A stretch of 64,000 nucleotides of DNA from Bufo bufo (taxonomy: Eukaryota; Chordata; Amphibia; Anura; Bufonidae). Under the pieces are notes generated by a model that saw nothing but the letters and a program-made list of their open reading frames with translations, had not been told where the DNA came from and did not search any database. The stretch's first letter is position 1. Every line of letters begins with the position of its first letter. The DNA lies in assembly GCF_905171765.1 (NCBI RefSeq), contig NC_053393.1, forward strand, positions 63,643,371 to 63,707,370, read 5' to 3'. A program made the translations under genes and the position numbers. Of the stretch, positions 1 to 10,478 are shown piece by piece.

Positions 1-659
1 GAGGTTTCCCTTGCTCTGAGCATTTACAAGGTAATGACTGTAACGTTGTGCATGTCAGCTGCCAAATACACGCGTCCAATAATGTGATTTTTATATTATC
101 TTAACGTAGGAAGAAAATAATATAATGGGACGCAAATCAGAACTGCAGAGCTTTCCCAGTACACAGAGGGCATTGTACAGAGGTGCACTACTACAGTACT
201 TAAAAAGGAGCCGTCCACTCTCCTGGCACAGCCGTAAAAATTGACATTCACCAGGAAATGTCATTTCTGGGGTATATTTTCTTAGAACATTGTGACGTCC
301 CTCTGTTATTCCTCCTGGAAATGTGAGAAATAAAACCGATCTAGGTGTTGCAGGTATTCTTGTCAATGGGAAGTTGTTTCTTTATGATCAGAGGTGAGAC
401 CACACAGAGATGGTGTTAACAGCCGCACGGCAATGAGATTAAAATGGCTGCAAACTCACGCAGCCATTAACGATTAACTTGAAAACCGTGTCGGCATGCT
501 GTTCGGTGAAGTTTTCTGCCACGCGGCTTCCGCTCCATGCAGCATTAATTAGACTATGTAGGGACACACCCTATTACGCAGGGGAATGGAACAGATTGTT
601 CACTAATTTCCAGGAAGAGTAACAGAGGAAGTGGACAACTCCGGCATCTCAACGGTGTA
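1..659. other. Non-coding, no recognisable element
   Basis: Mixed-composition intronic sequence without an open frame of coding character, tandem repeat or clear foldback. Confidence 0.6.
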
Positions 660-986
660 AGGCCGTTGTGCTCCTGTGGCCTTATTAGCGGGCCGCATAC
701 ATCGGTTCCGCAATACACGGGGCACCGGCCGTATGCATTCCACATCACGGATGCAGACCCATTCACTTGAATTGGTCCGCAATCACGGAGATGCGGAACG
801 GAAGCACAGATCGGAACCCCTACGGAGTGCTTCTGCGGTGTTTCTGTCCCTGCCTCCGCACCGCAAAAAAATAGAACTTGTTTTATTTTTTTTGCGGTGT
901 GGATGGATCACAGACCCATTCAAGTTGAATGGGTCTCGATCCGTCCCGGCCACCGCAAGGACATTGCCCGTGCATTGGGGACCTAA
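660..986. repeat. Degenerate GTGCAT-type foldback (TWA MITE family)
   Basis: The interior has the family hallmarks: a near-palindrome around ACCCATTCA and TGAATGGGT, CCGCAAAAA tracts and a GTGCATTG end at about 968-979. It abuts a second copy at 987. The left edge is uncertain. Confidence 0.6.
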
Positions 987-1251
987 GGCCTCTTGCACAC
1001 AAACGTATTTTCATTCCGTGTCCATTCCGTGTTTTTTTAGTTTTTTTTCGGAAGGTACTCTGTGCATTCCGTTTCCGTATTTCCATTCAGCAAAAATATA
1101 GAACATGTCCTATTATTGTCCGCATTACGGACAAGGATAGGACTGTTCTATGACGGGACAGCTGTTCTGTTCCGCAAAATACCGAATGCACACGGATGTA
1201 ATCCGTGTTTTTTGCGGACTGCAAAAAACATACGGTCGTGTGCAAGGGGCC
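987..1251. repeat. GGCC-TGCACAC foldback MITE
   Basis: It begins GGCCTCTTGCACAC and ends GTGTGCAAGGGGCC, inverted copies of each other. The flanks are TAA (984-986) and TTA (1252-1254). The interior contains ACATGTCCTATTATTGTCC, shared with copies near 23750 and 36470. Confidence 0.75.
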
Positions 1252-1254
1252 TTA

Positions 1255-2453
1255 TGCGGGCACTGTGGGAACACTATCCACGCCACATCTACGTGTCTAG
1301 TTTATACTAAAAAGGCTGCGACACGGGAGCCATCAGTTACCATCTGGTTTATTTATACACCCAGGGACTACCCTAGGGACCAAAGCCAGGGGCCCCTCAG
1401 TCCAAAACACTACCTTTCCCAAATCTATAAGTGACATCAAATCACCTCCAGACTATTATGTCACGCTGCCATGCTATCGTGTGTGTTGGGGGGTGAGGGG
1501 GCTATAACAAAGAGATGCCCTCCCATTGATTGCAAAGGGACTACTCTTACCTGGACAGTTAACCCTTTCAGGACTTACCACAACATGGTGTCTTATGGTC
1601 GACCATTCCAGATTTTGATTAATCTGCCCTATATTATTAAATAACTACATAACAAGTTTTATTTCTATTAAAATATATATAGTAAGATTTATACAAGATC
1701 GGACCCTTTCTGCAGAACCTCCTGAGCCAGGCGGACACGTTCCACCTGTTCTGACCTCAGCAGATGGCCTGTATGAACCAGATCTGAGGTAAGGCGTCCG
1801 AGGAGACCAGGCTTCCTGACGGACAGTCAGCGAGGACCTGCGTCAAGACCTCTTACCACCGCTTGTATTTTCCTGCCTATATTCTCGTCCTGCATCTTAA
1901 CATTTACTTCAGGAAGACAAGTGACCAGGTAGAAGCGACGAGCCAGCGATCCCCTGTGTGTCACCGCCATAGATCACTTTTTCTTTTTAGGACACCAACA
2001 CTACGAGAGAAAACGAGCTGCATGAGCGGATTTTATAGGAAACTCTGGGACTCCGGCCGTGGAACAGGGAGTCATTGTTAGGACTTTGTGGTAACGCTGT
2101 GTTTGCTTCCATTGCCAGGGAGACCGAGGCCGGGGAACAGATAACTAAAACAGATGTGCTGCGAGACATGAAGTAACTGATAAGTCCGCTCCAAGTGTCC
2201 GGGCCCCTGCATTTTCCATAGATCTCAATAGTGCGTTACGCCCCCGGTGCTCCTATACAAGGGGCGCCGTCGATTGTCACCCCACTATTTTATTAAAAGG
2301 AGACATGATTAGGGCAAAAAAAAGCAAAAGAGAAGGGACTACTCCCAGACTAAGGCGGGGAAAGTCCTAAAATTCAATACTACCGAAAACGGAAGGAAAA
2401 TGTAGACACGTGCTATACTGCAAACACACAGATGTAGCAGAGACAAACTGCAT
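1255..2453. other. Non-coding stretch, no clear repeat
   Basis: No coding exon, foldback or tandem array recognised; there is only a short AT-rich run near 1670. Confidence 0.55.
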
Positions 2454-2457
2454 TTAA

Positions 2458-2816
2458 AGGGGTTGTGCAAGCAGTTTATGCTGATGACCTACCCTCAGGA
2501 TTGTATCTGATCGTCAGGGTCCGACAGCCCTGCTCCATGCGAGCGCCACTTCCTTTTCATTACACTGCCCGACATCTTGGAAGTGCAGTGTAATGACAAG
2601 TACTCGCTCCGTTCACTTGAATGGTGCAAGTACTTGTAATTACACTACGCAGCAAGGGAGACGACGCGTAGGATAATGAAGAGGTTGCAGTGCTCGCATG
2701 GAGTGCTGCCCCCTATTTAAACAGCTGATCGGCAGGGATGTCGGACCCTCGCAGATCAGGTATTGCTGATCTATCCTGAGGCTAGGTTATCAATATATAT
2801 CACCGGCATAACCCCT
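2458..2816. mobile_element. TTAA-flanked foldback MITE
   Basis: The element starts AGGGGTTGTGC and ends ATAACCCCT. TTAA tetranucleotides flank both ends (2454-2457 and 2817-2820). The arms carry the family motif CTGATGACCTA...CCTCAGGAT. TTAA duplication with AGGG/CCCT ends is typical of piggyBac or Kolobok-type elements; there is no transposase inside. Confidence 0.75.
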
Positions 2817-2869
2817 TTAACTCCTATAAGAGACTACTGACAGGAGTCAATGATCCATGCATCAGTTAA

Positions 2870-3225
2870 AGGGATGGTCCAGTTTAGAAAATCCATTTTT
2901 CATATATCCTATTAGGGAGTTCTGAGTTATATATTGCTGACCTATGACCATCAATATCAGATCAGCGGGCATCCCACTGTCAGCACTACCACGGGCGAGT
3001 GCTGTGACCTTCCCATAGTACATCAAGCACAGCGCCATACATTGTATAGTGGTTGTACTGGGTACCTAGGCCATGTGACCGACTTATGTGACGTCATAGG
3101 GCAAGGAAAAGGTCACAGTGCTCAAAGTGCCAAAGCCATTCACTGATTGGCGGGGTGCTGGGAATCAGACCCTCACCAGTCAGATAGGGCTTAGGCAATG
3201 AATATTTAAGTCTCGGACAACCTCT
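2870..3225. mobile_element. TTAA-flanked foldback MITE
   Basis: Starts AGGGATGGTCCAG and ends GACAACCTCT, flanked by TTAA at 2866-2869 and 3226-3229. The interior matches the neighbouring copy (GATCAGCGGG near the left arm, CTGATTGGCGGGG near the right arm). It lies 50 bp from the previous MITE. Confidence 0.7.
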
Positions 3226-3230
3226 TTAAT

Positions 3231-3246
3231 ATGGGGGGGGGGGGGC
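3231..3246. repeat. Poly-G tract
   Basis: An uninterrupted G run immediately after the TTAA MITE; assembly length is unreliable for such runs. Confidence 0.9.
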
Positions 3247-3470
3247 CTGTTCAGGAACCTCATGTTTTGGTCAAAGTTACCGGTCCACTCCTGTATTACA
3301 CCAACAAGGTATTGAATTAACAGGGTGTAATACTTAATTTGTCCAGTGGTGGCACTGCAGGGAAACTGAACACTTACTGCCAGGATTCACCATAGACTAA
3401 AAATGATCAATGGGGATCCTAGCAGGGGTATAATTTACGATTTGCCCATTTTTAAATCATCCTTCTAACA

Positions 3471-3607
3471 CAAGGATTCCCAACCTACGGCCCTCCAGCT
3501 ATTGCAAAACTACAACTCTCAGTATGCCTGGACAGCCTACAGCTATAAGGGCATGATGGGAGTTGTAGTTTTTCAACAGCTGGAGAGCTGCAGGCTGAGC
3601 ATGCCTG
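3471..3607. mobile_element. hAT MITE with perfect 8-bp target duplication
   Basis: The element starts CAAGGATTCCCAACC and ends GGCTGAGCATGCCTG. The eight bases TTCTAACA occur immediately before (3463-3470) and after (3608-3615), an exact 8-bp target site duplication. The interior is a foldback with AACTACAACTCTCAG and GGGAGTTGTAGTTTTTC. An 8-bp duplication and CARGG-type termini are hAT hallmarks. Confidence 0.88.
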
Positions 3608-3635
3608 TTCTAACAAATAAGGAGAACACGTTTAA

Positions 3636-3915
3636 ACGGGTTTTCCAGGATAAAAAAAAAAATCATATCCTATTCTTAGGGTAGAACGTTGATATTTGAG
3701 TAGCGGAGGTCCGACTAACAGGCTTCAAATAGGCGGTACTGCAGCCCATCCCATTCAAACAACTGTAGCACCAGATACAATGGCGCGAGAGCCTCAGCCT
3801 CTGCATTTAGCTGAACGGAAGGCGTGTTATATCTGGGGCCCCATCGACCAACGTTGATAGCTTGCCCAGGGATAGGCCATCATGATAAACCTCATTAACA
3901 GCATCGACTTTCCCT
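3636..3915. mobile_element. TTAA-flanked MITE
   Basis: Starts CGGGTTTTCCAGG just after a TTTAAA at 3631-3636 and ends TTTCCCT before TTAA (3916-3919). The interior carries GTAGCGGAGGTCCG of the same broad family. Arms are degenerate. Confidence 0.55.
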
Positions 3916-4385
3916 TTAACACGCATGTGAGAACGTGCAAGTGAAGTCTATACCGTGAAGGAGATGGAGCTTGACAACAGGATTGGAGGGGTAACAATGG
4001 AGTCAAGGTCCTCCCCACAACAGTTATACAAGGGACTAAGTAACGTAATCGGTTGGCGACCGTCAGTCGGTAATGTAGATCGTTCCACTGCAAAATATAT
4101 GTTCCAAATTACTAGCGATTTTAGAAGTAGGACTGCGCTGGTCGGTTTAGGCATCATGCATTTCACAGCGGCCTTACATACCGCCATATAAAAACAAGGC
4201 GATACACAGTTATCCCTTATGTCGAGTGTAAAACTTGATCCACTTACTTGAAAAGAATCGATCTGACATTCAGAAGCCCACAAGGGACTATGGGGGGGAT
4301 TTATGAAGACCGGCTACTTAGACGCCGGACTTTGTCCCTTCTGTGCTTGCGGCCTCTACATAACTTTACACTTCTCTAAGTCTAC

Positions 4386-4493
4386 GCCAGCTTCCTTGTC
4401 AGCTTCCTTGTCAGCTTCCTTGCCAGCTTCCTTGCCAGCTTCCTTGCCAGCTTCCTTGCCAGCTTCCTTGCCAGCTTCCTTGTCAGCTTTCTT
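4386..4493. repeat. 12-bp tandem array, nine copies
   Basis: Nine head-to-tail copies of GYCAGCTTCCTT; five central copies are identical and the last has one change. The array lies between the inverted motifs CTACGCCAG and CTGGTGTAG, i.e. it expanded at the loop of a foldback. Open frames across it on both strands are artefacts of the repeat. Confidence 0.95.
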
Positions 4494-4527
4494 GCTGGTG
4501 TAGATTTAGACCATTTTCTACACCTTA

Positions 4528-4882
4528 GGCTACTTTCACACTTGCGGCAGGACGGATCCGACATGCTGTTTACCATGTCGGATCCGTCCTGTGGCTGTTC
4601 GCCGTGCCCCCGCTCCGTCCTCATTGACTATAATGGGGACGGGGGCGGAGCTCCGGCGGTGCACGGAGAAAGCCGCCGGACTAAAAAACCTGACATGCAG
4701 TAATTTTAGTCCGGCGGCCTTAAGCCGTGCACCGCCGTGCTGCGCCGGAGCTCCGCCCCCATCCCCATTATAGTCAATGGGGACGGAGCGGCGGCCCGGG
4801 GGCACGGCGAAACAGCCGCAGGACGGATCCGACATGGTGAACAGCCTGTCGGATCCGTCCTGCCGCAAGTGTGAAAATACCC
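4528..4882. mobile_element. Foldback MITE with GGATCCG-rich arms
   Basis: Begins GGCTACTTTCACAC and ends GTGTGAAAATACCC. The arms repeat GCAGGACGGATCCGACATG and its complement, then CCGGCGG blocks. It is flanked by TTA on the left and TAA on the right. Related copies lie at 7215, 37038 and 53471. It has inserted into the foldback around 4283-5080. Confidence 0.78.
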
Positions 4883-5084
4883 TAAAACAGGCGTAGAAAA
4901 TGATCAATTAGAGGGGGCCTGCGTTTTGCCTGCCCACCCACGTCACGCCACGCGTGTGCGGCGGAAAAAGTTCCAGATTGCAGCACAAATAATCTTTGCG
5001 CATATCTGTTTGTAAATGACCCGCTATGTGGCTTGCGATACAGTTCCAGATCGCACGCTGTGCTACTCGAGGCCTTCGGCTTCA

Positions 5085-6084
5085 TTCACATCCGTCAGCT
5101 CTACAGCTATTGCCTCTGTATGAATAGGAGGCCTGCAGTTATATAGCAGGTGTCCCGAGTACCATCGAGTACACTCCTGGAACCACATTTATTTTTATTT
5201 TTTTTTTAAATACTTTTGCACCTTTCTTAAGAGTATTGAGAAGCTTTAGAAAAAGGTAGTGGCTAAAACTATTCCTAAATTACGACAAATTTATCAATTT
5301 TGTATTTATTTGCAGAAACTATCGGTATAAAGCAAGCAATCCAATTAAATGTATCATATAGCGCCAAAATCTGCACCACAGGTCAATTTCCACATAGATT
5401 TTGCTGCAAATCTGGCCAGAAAATACATTTCCTCTGAACGTGAACCTACCCTCAAAGAAAAATCCCCCCCCCCCCCCTCAGTGTCGGGATCCATGTCCGT
5501 TTTAAAGTCCTACGTAAAATCACAGATAACACGGAGCTCAAAGACTTACAGCCAAGCTGAACCTGCGTATCTCTATCAATATAGAATATATCTAAAAATA
5601 ATCCACATCCCACAACTGCTAAACCTGTACGAGTGGCTGTGAGCGCCTCATTAGCTGTAGCCAATTAAACCACGGACCTATGGGAATCCAGGCGTCCTGC
5701 TGCAGCTGACGTGAAAACACAGCGAGCGCTAAACAGTCAAACGAAGAAAAAAAAAAAAGAAAAAATTAGAACGAGTCATCTAAAAAAGACAAACGAGTGT
5801 AAACGCCGCAACATGACGCGATTCTCGACTCGTCTGCAGTGGCCGGAGAACGGCACTTCGTAAATGATCATAAACATCCTGCCAGAGGGGGTCGTTGCCC
5901 CACTTACACAAAACAGCGGCAACATGAAATGCCGTTACGGAGAGCCGGTGTGTGAACACCGTCAATAAAACCTGAAGACCCCGGGGAAGGTTGGAGCTGT
6001 AGGTAAAGGGGAACATACAGTAATTAACCCTACAGCTGCTGGGGGAAGTATGTGATTTAACAGAACAATGCAGTTAAAAAAAAA

Positions 6085-6088
<4 letters not shown>
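5085..6088. other. Low-repeat intronic stretch
   Basis: Apart from a C run near 5465-5478 and an A-rich run near 5745-5765, no element or coding segment is seen. Confidence 0.55.

Positions 6089-6152
<64 letters not shown>
6089..6152. repeat. (AT)n microsatellite
   Basis: About 30 AT dinucleotides in a row, bounded by A-rich runs. Confidence 0.97.
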
Positions 6153-6154
<2 letters not shown>

Positions 6155-6158
<4 letters not shown>

Positions 6159-7020
6159 AAAATATTAATAGCATAAAAGTAACCCGCTTCACGTAGAAAC
6201 CCGAGCACTGGATGTGCCTATAGAAGAAAACCATCCGTTCTGCATTACCCAGGGACACAGACGGGAAAGCTTTATAGCGTGTACCATGACATTATATTAG
6301 CTCAGTTTTATAATGTTACCGGATCAGCTGAAGTGTTACGCCTGGCCTAACGCCGCGCCGTACATTCGCAGAGAGAGGCAACCATCTGACATTTCCCAGA
6401 GCCAATGAGAAGATATATAGCGTGCCTTTCCAACGCGGCCGTATAACAAGTACTTAATTCAATCTATGCATCTGATTTTCAGAGATCTGAAATGGCAAAT
6501 GTCTTTGGCAGGCTGCGAAATTGTTCGCTACCACTACAAAGTCATAAACGTGAGCGTTCTGCCCTGAGCTGACCCGCGGTCAGCGCTCCCCCCCGCTTGT
6601 TGAGCTAGTGTATAAAAGCTTCATGAATCAGGAAACACATCTGGGACTGTCACGGACGCCGGCCGTTATTCTCAGGTAGCTCGGCCCCGCTTCCCACGGC
6701 CGAGGGAGCGTAATAAAAAATAATAACAAGGTGATGCTCAGATGTCTGTGTGATAAGGCGGGAATGTGTCCGGGAGATGATGGAGACTGAAACGCTCGCT
6801 GATTGCTGAACATTAACATCCGGCTCAGAAATATGTGGTGATAAAACGTTCTCGGCGACAGACGTTCATAGGAAACTGTACTGCCGAGTGCAGGGACACT
6901 GCCCTACAGAGGAGGAAGGGAAGACACCTACAGGGAAACTGCCTTTTTGGGTTGTTAAATGTGTAGGGCAAGAGATAATGAACATTTTTTTTCAATTTAT
7001 TTTATTGATTTTGCTTTTTT
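6155..7020. other. Low-repeat intronic stretch, candidate conserved non-coding DNA
   Basis: No foldback, tandem repeat or open frame of coding type is seen. The segment about 6390-6560 has balanced composition and homeobox-like ACTTAATTC words. Conservation cannot be judged from a single sequence. Confidence 0.4.
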
Positions 7021-7182
7021 TTTTTTTAAAGGAGCACTCCCACAAAAATGTTTAGTCTCTGACCTGTTAGAAAGGTACATGATGTAATCTGAAGTGAAGG
7101 CCATTTTCTGACCAGTGATTGTATTTGTGAGTTATAACCTCCCTTCTGATCCTCAGCTGTGTCATGTGGCCAACACTCTGCG

Positions 7183-7204
7183 CCCCCCCCCCCCCCCCCC
7201 CCCC
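7183..7204. repeat. Poly-C tract
   Basis: 22 consecutive C, just left of the element at 7215. Confidence 0.95.
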
Positions 7205-7214
7205 AAATAACACA

Positions 7215-7557
7215 GAGTACTTTCACACTAGCGGCAGGACGGATCCGACAGGCTGTTCACCCTGTTGGATCCGTCCTGCCGCTATTTCGATGTGCCACCG
7301 GACTGCAGCTCCATCCCCATTGACGGGGGCGGAGCTCCGGCACAGCACGGCGAGAGACCGCCGGACTAAAAGTACTGCATGTCCGACTTTTTAGGCCCGC
7401 AGCCTTTCGCCGTGCTGCCCTGGAGCTCCGCCCCCGTCCTCATTATAGTCAATGGGGACGGAGCGTCAGTCCGGCGGCACGGCAAAATAGCGGCAGGACG
7501 GACCCGACAGGGTGAACAGCATGTCGGATCCGTCCTGCCGCTAGTGTGAAAGTAGCC
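7215..7557. mobile_element. Foldback MITE, same family as 4528-4882
   Basis: Inner ends are TACTTTCACACTAGCGG and CCGCTAGTGTGAAAGTAGCC, followed by TTA at 7558-7560. The arms carry GGACGGATCCGACA and its complement. The left flanking trinucleotide has been lost, probably with the adjacent C run. Confidence 0.78.
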
Positions 7558-7672
7558 TTACGTGTAGACATGAAGCCAGCTTCTCTGTGTATGCCTATGG
7601 GGGCCTCAATGTCAGTCTGATAGGAATGAATAGAGAAGTAACGGACTTCCTGTCCCGTGTCAGTTGGAGACA

Positions 7673-7694
7673 CCCCCCCCCCCCCCCCCCCCCC
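7673..7694. repeat. Poly-C tract
   Basis: 22 consecutive C; together with 7183-7204 it brackets the foldback at 7215-7557. Confidence 0.95.
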
Positions 7695-7984
7695 ATAGGT
7701 CATCAATATTGAGATTACAGAAAATGTACATTTCTGTCTATGAACCGTATATAGTAAGCTCCCTCTAGTGGTGCCTGCAGGTACCCAGTGTCGTCTTAAA
7801 GGGAATGTGTCATCAGAAAATCTGCTCTCTGATATATGATTGTTTGAAATATCTATTTTAGCAGAGCACCGCCAATATTACCACATGACCGTCCGCATGA
7901 GTATGAATCCTGCTGGATAGTAAATCACATTGAGCAGTGCCGACTGCGTTTCTTTATCTTATGAGAAAATGACCTATTGTTTAA

Positions 7985-8600
7985 AGGGGTTGTGCAGGGG
8001 TTTTACATTGATAACTTATCCTCAGGATAGCAAGGACTACAAGTAGCAGCACACTGCTTTATGCAAAAAGACACATCCAAACATTGAAGAATGACTAAGT
8101 GTAAACTGCATTACTGCTATACTTACTATATGAAAATAATAAGTTTTTGATCAAGAATATGTTGGGCCCATCTACAAACGACAAGCTGACCTCTATCAAA
8201 TAGGACCTACACTAAGACCATAAGAGAGCATTTTTTGTATTTTCTATCCTCAGGATAGGTCATCAATATCTGATGGGTAGGGGTCCGACACCCGGCACCC
8301 CCACCGATCAGCTGTTTGAAGAGGGGCTGCATGCTAGCGCGGCTTCCTGTCCCTTACACTGCCCGTCGTCTCCCCTGTAGAAGCAGCGGCGCAGTGTAAT
8401 TACAAGTACTCGCTCCATTCAAGTGAGCAGAGCGGGTACTTGTCATTACACTGCACTTCCGAGAAAACGGGCGGTATAATTAACAGGAAGCAGCTCTGGC
8501 ATAGAACGCCTCCTCCTCTTTAAAATAGCTGATCGGCAGGGATGGGAAGTGTCAGACCCCCGCCGATCAGATACTGATGACCTATAAGGGCTGACGTATG
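7985..8600. mobile_element. TTAA MITE carrying a secondary insertion
   Basis: Starts AGGGGTTGTGCAGG after TTAA (7981-7984). It carries the family motif CTTATCCTCAGGATAG and later GATACTGATGACCTATA. The copy is split by a 214-bp insert at 8031-8244. The right end is degenerate; a further TTAA lies near 8616. Confidence 0.65.
8031..8244. mobile_element. Unidentified 214-bp insertion with 14-bp target duplication
   Basis: The 14 bases TATCCTCAGGATAG occur directly before (8017-8030) and after (8245-8258) this segment, and other copies of the host MITE read straight through that junction without it. The insert has no terminal inverted repeats and no clear A tail; it ends in a T-rich stretch (TTTTTTGTATTTTC). 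A 14-bp duplication fits target-primed retrotransposition (a truncated LINE or a SINE). Family not recognised. Confidence 0.72.
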
Positions 8601-8619
8601 AAACGCAGTCTTAAAGGGG

Positions 8620-9066
8620 GTTATCCCATGAAAAGTATTACTATGTGAGGATTATGGTTTTTCTTATTAAGCATTGTTACAATATGCTTGCAATAAAAAT
8701 GTTTTTACGTCTATTACATTTTCCTCTCTGGCAGCGCCCCCTGCTGTTCATCATTCAGTGGTGGACTGACATGCTCAGTAGCTTGCTTACATCCTTCCTC
8801 CTCTCAGCGCCAGAGTAATGATCGCATAGAGAATCACTTTTCATTTATTCAGCTCTACTTCTAAATTTATACAAACATATACCGGTAGTTGTATCTCTCT
8901 CTAGAGAAGGAAATCTTCATGTGCATCTCTGGGAGTATATTCTATGCAGGGGATGAAGGGGTTAACCAGGGCTAACTGCAATGCATCTTGCCAAGCTGCT
9001 GCCCACCCACAGAAAGGGAAGAGACAAGTGTCATTGTGTGATAACCTCTTTACTCAGCTCCTCCGT
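8620..9066. repeat. Partial TTAA-type repeat (degenerate)
   Basis: Starts AGGGGGTTATCCCATG after TTAA; it carries GCAGCGCCCCCTGCTG, a word shared with the GCGCCACCTGCTG family at 13514, 18617 and 45881. No convincing right terminus is seen. Confidence 0.4.
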
Positions 9067-9070
9067 TTAA

Positions 9071-9350
9071 AGGGTCAATAACTTTTCAAAAAAAAACTTT
9101 TGATATGTCAGAGACGTATCAAAAGTTTAGACTGCTGTGGTGTGAGTGCCGAGACCCCCCACCAAACCCTAGAACGAGGGGAGAGATGCTACTGACTGAT
9201 GGGCCTACAGACATGGATGGAATCCATCTCATACAGCAAGGAGAGAGTGCGGGCTGTGTGCGCGTCTCTCCCTCACTCAGACTCTCACCCATCCAAACTT
9301 TTAAAATTTTTATGACATCAAGACTTTATATTTTTTAAGTTAGTGACCCT
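9071..9350. mobile_element. TTAA-flanked MITE
   Basis: Starts AGGGTCAATAACTTTT and ends TTAGTGACCCT; TTAA flanks at 9067-9070 and 9351-9354. The interior contains GAGACCCCCCACCAA near the left arm. No transposase. Confidence 0.72.
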
Positions 9351-9404
9351 TTAACCATATTTACACTTCTAAGGCTGGACTCCATTCTCACAGTGTCAGC
9401 CTTA

Positions 9405-9817
9405 GGCCGCATGCACACGACAGTATTTTTTTGCGGTCCGCAAAAAGCTGTTCCATTGTTCCGTGATCTGTTTCTGTTTCCGTGTGTCTTCCTTGATTTT
9501 TGGAGGATCACCAGACAAGTGAAAAAAAAAAATCTAAGTCAAGTATGCCTTGCAAATGATAGGGGAAAAAACGGACGCGGATGACAATCTTGTGTGCCTC
9601 CGTGTTTTTTCACGGACCCATTGACTTGAATGGGTCCGCGAACTGTTGTCCGTGAAAAAAAAATAGGACAGGTCATATTTTTTTGATGGACTGGAAACAC
9701 GGATCACGGACGCGGATGACAAACGGTGCATTATCCGAGTTTTCAATGGACCCATTGAAGGTCATGGGGTCCGCAGAAAATCACGGAAAACGGAACAACG
9801 GTCGTGTGCATGAGGCC
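9405..9817. mobile_element. TTA-flanked GGCC-TGCACACG MITE
   Basis: Starts GGCCGCATGCACACGAC and ends GTCGTGTGCATGAGGCC, with direct TTA duplications at 9402-9404 and 9818-9820. The interior has a palindrome of GGACCCATTGACTTGAATGG type. A 3-bp TWA duplication points to PIF/Harbinger-type mobilisation (inference). Confidence 0.82.
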
Positions 9818-10178
9818 TTAGGGTCCTCAGAAGTTTTTTAGTTGTCTTTGCCGTTTGATGGCTTGTTGTTCTAGTCACCAAACCGTTTAAAGCCTCCAGG
9901 GAAGGAGTTCTATGCGAAATCATTTTTTTTATGTGCGCCAAAATGGGGGACAGGACAGATCTGCAATGTGCAGAAGACTGGGAATGACTAGATAAGTTTC
10001 AATCAAGGACATGGAGAAACAGACCGAGATTAGGCTTCTGTAGTAGAAAAAGCAGCACCCCTAAATCCACAGCGTACACGATAGGGGTTCACGCACGAGT
10101 CCCGAGAGCACCCATACAGTGCCACCCTGAGGTAAAGTGTTCGTCCTGGAAAGATGGTGCCCAGGGACCTGCCCTTAC

Positions 10179-10328
10179 CTGCTGGACAGACTCAGCAGCT
10201 CATGCTTCTCAGCTACAGGCGCCTTCTTGTCCAGTTCCCAGATCAGCACATTGATGAGATGAGAGTCCTTGATGACGATGGGAACCTCTTCAAACATGTG
10301 CTCATAGGCAATGTTCGCCTTCTTCAAT
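10179..10328 (-). CDS. eif3h: eif3h internal exon, 150 nt
   Basis: This exon continues the 100-nt exon after a 1,449-nt intron. The first base A completes the split Gly codon. The protein reads [20 protein letters not shown] and then [11 protein letters not shown], followed by KHELLSLSS, matching eIF3h after the MPN core. The acceptor is CTCCACAG (AG at 10330-10329) and the donor GTAAGG starts at 10178. The last two bases (AG) begin a Ser codon to be completed by the next exon, which is expected further left and was not found in this window. A few substitutions relative to human (for example Ala and His in NIAYEH, and KAPVAEK) are ordinary divergence; there are no stops or frameshifts. Confidence 0.97.
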
Positions 10329-10478
10329 CTGTGGAGAGGATGACATTTACATATCGTGATCAGAAACTGCAGCAGAATAAAAGCCTTATGGTGAATGGAG
10401 GTCCTTCAAGCTGCTTTGTGCCCTCAACACAGATGTGAGGTCCCCGGGGATCTGCTGCCTGATCGCACCACAGTCTAA

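Larger units (their letters stand above)
4283..5080. repeat. Older foldback interrupted by a second foldback
   Basis: The left part has AAGTCTACGCCAG and CATTTTCTACACC; the right part, after the inserted element, resumes with GGCGTAGAAAATGATC, the inverted counterpart. The outer limits are approximate. The 12-bp array and the element at 4528-4882 lie within it. Confidence 0.55.
1..10178 (-). other. eif3h: eif3h intron downstream of the 150-nt exon (incomplete)
   Basis: The donor at 10178 opens an intron running left past the window edge. The next eIF3h exons would encode NHLGKNLQLL and a Gln-rich stretch with repeated CAG codons; no such block appears between 1 and 10178. The visible contents are transposon-derived repeats plus low-repeat stretches. 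Confidence 0.8.

Noticed and set aside
4382..4624. Minus-strand frame with repeated LARK, and plus-strand frame with repeated LPAS
   Set aside because: Both are produced by the 12-bp tandem array, whose length is a multiple of three; no coding support.
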